Shown: piece by piece, positions 15,094-19,502 of the stretch
Numbering within the stretch: the first letter of the stretch is position 1
Layout of the letters: each line of letters begins with the position of its first letter
Origin: Burkholderiaceae bacterium
GTDB taxonomy: Bacteria; Pseudomonadota; Gammaproteobacteria; Burkholderiales; Burkholderiaceae_C
Direction of reading: 5' to 3'
Length of the DNA stretch: 19,502 bases
Assembly: GCA_023262365.1 (NCBI GenBank)
Contig: JALRBF010000147.1
Location: 1-19,502 of the forward strand
Program-made: the position numbers and the translations under genes
Notes under the pieces: generated by a model
Seen by the model: the letters and a program-made list of their open reading frames with translations, nothing else
Database searches by the model: none
Told to the model about the DNA's origin: nothing

Positions 15094-16247
15094 GGCCAGA
15101 ATTTTTTACTGGCTAACGCTGCGCCCTCGGCCAGCGCATTAAGTTTGGCCCACACCACCCCAGGGTCAACCGCGGCTTGGCCCACCCACGTGCCGTAGCC
15201 ACAGTCGCTTCCCGCCATAACGTTTTCTCGACCCACCAAGTTGGCGTAGTGGCCAATGCGTTGGGCAATCAACTCGGGGTGCTCAATAAAGTTGGACTTG
15301 GATTCAATCACACCGGGAATCAATACCTTACCCTCGGGCAGCTTGACTCGCTCAAACAAGGTCCATTCATGCGCGTGCCGTGGGTTGGCCGCTTCAAACG
15401 AAATCGCGCTGGGTCTGGCCCGAAACACCACGTCCACGATGTCAGAGAACGGCACATCGCAATGGTGGGGTCCCTCGTAATTGCCCCAGCACACGTGCAT
15501 GCGCAGTTGCTCAGCTGGAATGTTTTGTAGGGCGTGGTTAAGCACCTCCACGTTAAGCGTTGCGCGCTTTTTAAACTCGGCTGTGGACAAATCGGCGTAC
15601 TGAATGTGGCGCCCCATGGCCAGGTCAGGGCAGTCAATTTGTAGCACTATGCCAGCGCTGGCCACGGCTTCGTACTCGTGGCGCATGGCCTCGGCGATGG
15701 CATACAGGTAAGCTTCGTGGCTGGAGTAGTGGAGATTTTTAAAAAACAGCGCAATCACACCAGGTGAGGCCGCACTCATGAACAAACCACTTGGTTTGTG
15801 ACTGTCACCAACAGCCTTGGCTGCGTCTTTTAGGTGCATCGTGTCATTGATGACAGCCTGTGCATCCATGACTTCGATGGCGGCGTTGCATGCTGGTGTT
15901 TTGCGGCGTGACCGACCCGGGTCACCAAACACTTTACGCTCGAGCGATGGAAATTCCGCCACGTCTTGGTAGACAAAGCTGTTACTTTCGCCGCCGAACC
16001 CTGCGAGTCTGTCTTTGATGTACGTGGCGTAACTGGGCTTACTCATCTCGCCATCATTTATCCAATCGACTCTTGATGCGAGCTGCTTGCTAACCACGTC
16101 TCTCACTGCATCCTGAATCATTGCATCCAACGATGCACTCTCAACTGGAACGCCGCTTTCTTTGGCGAACATGGCCTGAATGAGCGCATCGGGGCGGGGT
16201 AGGCTACCGGTATGGGTGATCAGAAATCGTTCAGAACTGTGGTGCAC
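15090..16247 (-). CDS. Short MetE-family protein (cobalamin-independent methionine synthase C-terminal domain; zinc thiol-alkyltransferase fold)
   Basis: At 385 residues this corresponds to the catalytic C-terminal barrel of MetE alone. It opens with ITHTGSLPRPDAL, the standard start of this domain in stand-alone members. Predicted zinc ligands are H251 and C253 (MHVCWGNYEG) and C349 (AGSDCGYGT), as in MetE and in epoxyalkane:coenzyme M transferase (about 377 residues), with E285 in SFEAAN as a possible fourth. The family activates a thiol on zinc and transfers an alkyl group to it. Without the MetE N-terminal half and inside a catabolic run, methionine synthesis is unlikely; a substrate-specific demethylase or thiol transferase is more plausible (inference). 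The start is GTG at 16247 with GGGGA (complement of 16255-16259) seven bases upstream. It is coupled to the hydroxylase by GTGA. Confidence 0.88.
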   Translation of the reverse strand: MHHSSERFLITHTGSLPRPDALIQAMFAKESGVPVESASLDAMIQDAVRDVVSKQLASRVDWINDGEMSKPSYATYIKDRLAGFGGESNSFVYQDVAEFPSLERKVFGDPGRSRRKTPACNAAIEVMDAQAVINDTMHLKDAAKAVGDSHKPSGLFMSAASPGVIALFFKNLHYSSHEAYLYAIAEAMRHEYEAVASAGIVLQIDCPDLAMGRHIQYADLSTAEFKKRATLNVEVLNHALQNIPAEQLRMHVCWGNYEGPHHCDVPFSDIVDVVFRARPSAISFEAANPRHAHEWTLFERVKLPEGKVLIPGVIESKSNFIEHPELIAQRIGHYANLVGRENVMAGSDCGYGTWVGQAAVDPGVVWAKLNALAEGAALASKKFWP

Positions 16248-16309
16248 GGCTACGTCCCCAAAAAAAGTTGGTCATATCTCTTGATTGGCCCATGAAAACA
16301 AGCATTTAT
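16248..16309 (-). promoter_or_regulatory. Largest gap in the minus-strand run; leader of the MetE-like gene, possible internal promoter
   Basis: This 62-base AT-rich gap separates the DUF3429 stop from the GTG start of the MetE-like gene; other gaps in the run are 24 bases or less. It holds the GGGGA ribosome site (complement of 16255-16259) next to a run of seven T on the coding strand. A TTGTTT element with GATATG 17 bases further on is a poor sigma-70 match (about 3 of 6 in the -10). An internal promoter is possible but not shown. No stable hairpin terminator is evident. Confidence 0.25.
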
Positions 16310-16774
16310 TCAAGGCCACGTTTGACCGTACCACGCGATTGCCAAGCAAAGCGTCACCGCCGTGCTCAATCGTAGGCGTAGCTTACGCCAACGCTGGGTT
16401 AAAATATTTGTGGGGAATAGCCGAGTTTCAGCCCACCATGCTAACCATAGCGTGGCGATAAGTAGTCCGTAGCGTACTGGGGCATCAGCCAATGCGGCCA
16501 ACCACGCCAGCAGCGAAGGAGCCACGCCCCACACAAAAAGTCTTTGACGGTGGGCGTGGGTCAGGTTGGGATCCGCCAGCGCCAGTCCCCATGCCACGGC
16601 ACCGATAAAACTGATAACAGCGACGGTGTAGGTGGTGAGGGCGACGTTGGCCATCTCTACCCATGTCACATCGGTTGCAATCGCCACCGCAAAAAAAACA
16701 AACGGGATGAGGCCGCCAAGCCCCAAGCCATCAACATATGGGTGATGCGGCAGCGACGTGGGCCTCTGGTTCAT
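16310..16774 (-). CDS. DUF3429 family membrane protein
   Basis: This 154-residue protein matches the DUF3429 pattern: LGLGGLIPFVFFAVAIA near residue 17, then YTVAVISFIGAVAWGLALAD, where family members usually read YGAVILSFLGGVHWGLAL. It continues with WGVAPSLLAWLAALAD and two further hydrophobic segments, giving about five inner-membrane helices. The family's function is unknown. The ATG at 16774 overlaps the alcohol dehydrogenase stop as ATGA, so it is translationally coupled to that gene. DUF3429 proteins are more often seen alone or in housekeeping contexts, so its place in a catabolic run is unusual. Family call good, role unknown. Confidence 0.85.
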   Translation of the reverse strand: MNQRPTSLPHHPYVDGLGLGGLIPFVFFAVAIATDVTWVEMANVALTTYTVAVISFIGAVAWGLALADPNLTHAHRQRLFVWGVAPSLLAWLAALADAPVRYGLLIATLWLAWWAETRLFPTNILTQRWRKLRLRLSTAVTLCLAIAWYGQTWP

Positions 16775-17889
16775 GCAGACATACGTAAGATGGCCTTGAT
16801 CGCCTCACCCGATTCGGCGTCTTCTATCGCTTGGTGAATGGCATCCAGCGGGTAGTAACGCGCAAGTTTATCCATCGGAAACTTGCCTGCACGATAAAGG
16901 GCAATCAGTTCCGGAATAAAGCGGTGGGGATCCGAATCACCTTCAATGATCCCCCGCAAGGTCTTGCCGTTGATCATCATGTCTCGCGAATTAACACAAA
17001 TTTCGGCTTCGGCCGTGGCGCCACCGACAAAACCGCAGGTTCCCCGATGACGAAGCACCTCGGTGGCTTGCCTTAGCACGTTCATGTTCGCTGTTGTGTC
17101 TAGGGAGTAGTGCATGCCGGGATTAGCGCACGACTTTACAGCGGCAACCAGATCGTCTACCGCAACGGGGTTTACCGTGTGTGTTGCGCCAAGCGATCGC
17201 GCCATCTCTAGCCGGCTGTCCTTGATATCAACCGCCACAATACAGCTGACACCTAACGCTTTGGCGGCCATTACCGCGGCCAGACCGACCGATCCAGCGC
17301 CAAAAATAGCAATTGACTCCTGTGGCTCGGGTTTCAAAACGTTGAGTACGGCGCCTGCCCCGGTTTGAAGGCCACAGCCCAGCGGTCCCATCAACTCTAA
17401 ATCTTCATCGGTGTCCAGTTTGATCACGTTCTGCTCGCGGCAGACCGATCGAGTGGCAAACGACGACTGCCCGAAGAACGCGTGCCGCACCGGTCCATTG
17501 GCCCCTGTCCAAGCCGTTGACCCATCATGCCGTTGTCCAAGAAAGTTGTGCGCCACAAAATTGTGGCAATAGGCCGGGTGATGGCTGTCGCAGCTTTCGC
17601 AGTGGCCGCATGAATCAAAACTCAGCACCACTGGGTCGCCCACCTTCAACGAGGTGACTTGCGCTCCAACCGCCTCAACGTATCCCGCACCTTCGTGACC
17701 CAAGATGATTGGCTTGTCAGCCAAAAATGGTCGATTAACAAACGAAACATCGGTATGACAAACGCCAGTTGCCACGAGCTTGACCAATACCTCATCCGGG
17801 TTGAGGCTGCTTAGAATCAGGTCTTCGAGCGTGATCGGCCCGCCGGTTTTTTGAATCAGCGCTGCCCGGCTTTTGATTTCGGTGCTCAT
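16771..17889 (-). CDS. Zinc-dependent alcohol dehydrogenase, aryl-alcohol (XylB) type
   Basis: The 372-residue medium-chain dehydrogenase has the catalytic zinc ligands C44 (GVCHTD), H65 (GHEGAGYVE) and C172 (GPLGCGLQTGAG). Structural zinc cysteines are C94, C97, C100 and C108, and the NAD fold is GAGSVG at 197-202 with D221 at the end of the second strand, favouring NAD over NADP. The stretches HAFFGQSSFATRSV and LMGPLGCGLQTGAGAVLN closely follow XylB, benzyl alcohol dehydrogenase of the toluene/xylene pathway. It oxidises an alcohol to an aldehyde in the cytoplasm, and the aldehyde dehydrogenase downstream could take the product on. An AAGGAA site (complement of 17900-17905) overlaps the upstream permease stop, ten bases before the ATG at 17889. 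DUF3429 overlaps its end. Confidence 0.93.
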   Translation of the reverse strand: MSTEIKSRAALIQKTGGPITLEDLILSSLNPDEVLVKLVATGVCHTDVSFVNRPFLADKPIILGHEGAGYVEAVGAQVTSLKVGDPVVLSFDSCGHCESCDSHHPAYCHNFVAHNFLGQRHDGSTAWTGANGPVRHAFFGQSSFATRSVCREQNVIKLDTDEDLELMGPLGCGLQTGAGAVLNVLKPEPQESIAIFGAGSVGLAAVMAAKALGVSCIVAVDIKDSRLEMARSLGATHTVNPVAVDDLVAAVKSCANPGMHYSLDTTANMNVLRQATEVLRHRGTCGFVGGATAEAEICVNSRDMMINGKTLRGIIEGDSDPHRFIPELIALYRAGKFPMDKLARYYPLDAIHQAIEDAESGEAIKAILRMSA

Positions 17890-17904
17890 GTGGGTTGTTT
17901 TCCT

Positions 17905-19502
17905 TCAAATCAAAACCTTTGGTGAGGCTTTTTTAGCGTTCCAGTACAGCGTACCCAACCCCACCATCATCCCAAGTCCGTATAAGCTAACCTGGTCAGT
18001 CACGGTCAGGAGTGCGGCGAATAGCCGAACCACTCCCTCAACCAAGCCAATGCGGGTTCGGTCAAAGTTAGCTAAGACGCTGGCCAAAAGGTAGAGCCCA
18101 AAAGCGATACGTGCGCATAGCCAAATAAGTGATTCCCAGTGAATCGTGCCATCGTAGCCCGCTAGAAACTTAGGGCTTGCAATTTCTGAGGTTGGGTCAA
18201 TTTGCGCCGCTTCAATGAGCAGCAGCTCTGGATAAAAAGCAAATACAAAAGGAATCACAAACATCACAATGCCAGCCTTAACCGCCGCAAAACCAGTCGC
18301 AATGGGGTCGGCTTTGGTAATTGAGCTCGCGGCAAATGCCGCAACAGCCACCGGAGGGGTGATCGCAGAGGCCACAGCAAAGTAAAAAATAAACATGTGT
18401 GCAGAGAAGGTCGCAATACCGAGGCCGACCAATAATGGACCCATGAGAAGCGCTACGTTGAGATATGCCGGCACCGTGGGCATACCCATGCCCAAGATGA
18501 TTGCTAGGGCCATTGTGACAAGTAGCGCGACAAACAGATACATGCCGTTGTTCGTGACTTGCTCGTTGAAAGTCTTAAGCCACTCCACAATATCCAGGGC
18601 AATGAAATTTGTGAGCCCCGTGAAGTTGAATGAGAAATCGATAATCGACACCAACAAAAACATCAGGTAAAGCGTACTGATCAAAATGCCTGCTTCCGAT
18701 AATGCGTCCAGCAGTTTCCTGGGTTGCGCCCTAATGTTCTTGTCCATAAAGAACAAAACGATAAGCAAAGCACACGCCCACCAGCCGGCTGACCCGGCAT
18801 CACCCGCGCTGTTTTGAACCAGCTCGAGTATCCATGGCAGATCCGTACCTATGCAACTGCCGTCTGTTATCGTTTGGGTGGCCCCCATCAGCCCACCCAG
18901 GTAGCCGCACCCGATCGTCTCTTTGGGCGAGAGCAGAATGAATAACACCGTCAGTATGGGCAGAAAAATCATCAGCAGGTTCTTTTTGTCTTCTCTGCTC
19001 AAGACCATGAAGTCTTGCACTTCTCCGTAAGCTTGAATACCTTGCTTACGAGCTTGAAAAACCACCGTCAGAAAAAGCGCGCCGAAGTAAGCGACCGATG
19101 GAATGAGTGCCGCGATGATTACCTCGCTGTACGGAACCATGGTGATGCTGGCCAACACAAACGCCGCGACGCCCATAACGGGCGGCATGATTTGCCCGCC
19201 GGACGATGCCGCAGCTTCAACGCCACCAGCAAACGTTTTGTGAAATCCGCGTTTGATCATCATCGGGATCGTTAAGACCCCCGTTGACATCACATTGACC
19301 ACCGGGCCGCCCGAGATGGTTCCGAATAAAGCCGAACTCACGATGGCAGCGTGAGCCGGTCCTCCGCGTAGTTTTCTTGTCACCAAAAAAGCCAAGCGAA
19401 TCAGCGATTGCCCACCGGCCGACACGCCAAACAGTGACCCCAGCACGATATAGGGGAACACCACGTTGAGCAAAATACCCATGAATTCGCCCAACAACCC
19501 CT
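17905..19502 (-). CDS. TAXI-type TRAP transporter fused permease, 5' end cut by the window edge
   Basis: The frame is open to the right edge (the codons before 19497 read GLL), so the start lies outside. The visible 531 or so residues are the DctM-like 12-helix part. They include FPYIVLGSLFGVSAGGQS, ALFGTISGGPVVNVMSTGVLTIPMM, and EAAASSGGQIMPPVMGVAAFVLA, which is the signature of fused TAXI permeases. GMGMPTVPAYLNVALLMGPLLVGLG and SAITPPVAVAAFAASSITKADP follow towards the C-terminus. It would import a solute using a TAXI receptor encoded off-window. A loop at about residues 190-237 of the visible part is long and holds two cysteines. It is a different paralogue from the truncated permease at the left end. 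The alcohol dehydrogenase begins 15 bases after its stop. Its base composition is lower in GC (about half) than the left of the window. Confidence 0.92.
   Translation of the reverse strand, partial: GLLGEFMGILLNVVFPYIVLGSLFGVSAGGQSLIRLAFLVTRKLRGGPAHAAIVSSALFGTISGGPVVNVMSTGVLTIPMMIKRGFHKTFAGGVEAAASSGGQIMPPVMGVAAFVLASITMVPYSEVIIAALIPSVAYFGALFLTVVFQARKQGIQAYGEVQDFMVLSREDKKNLLMIFLPILTVLFILLSPKETIGCGYLGGLMGATQTITDGSCIGTDLPWILELVQNSAGDAGSAGWWACALLIVLFFMDKNIRAQPRKLLDALSEAGILISTLYLMFLLVSIIDFSFNFTGLTNFIALDIVEWLKTFNEQVTNNGMYLFVALLVTMALAIILGMGMPTVPAYLNVALLMGPLLVGLGIATFSAHMFIFYFAVASAITPPVAVAAFAASSITKADPIATGFAAVKAGIVMFVIPFVFAFYPELLLIEAAQIDPTSEIASPKFLAGYDGTIHWESLIWLCARIAFGLYLLASVLANFDRTRIGLVEGVVRLFAALLTVTDQVSLYGLGMMVGLGTLYWNAKKASPKVLI

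Noticed and set aside
15090..16247. Annotating the MetE-like gene as metE (methionine synthase)
   Set aside because: It is about half the length of MetE, lacks the N-terminal domain, and its context is catabolic.

Overview
The window looks like one gene-dense contig from a Gram-negative proteobacterium, most likely a betaproteobacterium of the Burkholderiales. This is inferred from three TRAP-type uptake systems, Burkholderiales-style catabolic enzymes, GC-rich third codon positions and very short intergenic gaps. No rRNA, tRNA, CRISPR array, insertion sequence or transcriptional regulator was seen. The theme is catabolism of an aromatic or related organic-acid substrate: three flavoprotein (PHBH-fold) hydroxylases, a XylB-like zinc alcohol dehydrogenase, an HpaE-like aldehyde dehydrogenase, a ThDP-dependent decarboxylase/ligase-type enzyme, an SDR, a secreted gamma-glutamyltransferase, a short MetE-family (zinc thiol-alkyltransferase) protein and TRAP transporters of both TAXI and DctPQM type.

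Layout. Bases 1 to about 131 encode a fragment of an Mrp/ApbC-type ATPase of the version seen in Actinobacteria. It is fused, across about 10 bases that suit both sides, to the middle of a TAXI-TRAP permease gene; I read this as an assembly or amplification chimera. From there to 1785 (minus strand) lie the truncated TAXI-TRAP permease and its binding protein. Divergent to them is a ThDP-dependent enzyme (1879-3567, plus), whose stop codon overlaps the stop codon of a convergent FAD hydroxylase (3564-5207, minus). A second FAD hydroxylase (5303-6892, plus) is divergent from the first across a 95-base gap holding an 8-base inverted repeat.

From 6904 to the right edge everything is on the minus strand and reads as one 12.6-kb run. 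In transcription order it is: fused TAXI-TRAP permease (5' end cut by the window), XylB-like alcohol dehydrogenase, DUF3429 membrane protein, MetE-like protein, third FAD hydroxylase, aldehyde dehydrogenase, DctP, DctQ, DctM, SDR, gamma-glutamyltransferase. Three of these junctions are 4-base stop/start overlaps (ATGA, GTGA, ATGA) and most other gaps are 12-24 bases. The one larger gap is 61 bases, before the MetE-like gene.

Working model (inference): TRAP systems import carboxylated substrates, the flavoprotein hydroxylases oxygenate them, and the alcohol and aldehyde dehydrogenases oxidise side chains. The MetE-like protein, translationally coupled to a hydroxylase, may carry out a thiol-dependent alkyl transfer. 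No ring-cleavage dioxygenase is present, so the pathway either continues elsewhere or is of an unfamiliar kind. The MetE-like/hydroxylase pair is the most promising lead for undescribed chemistry.
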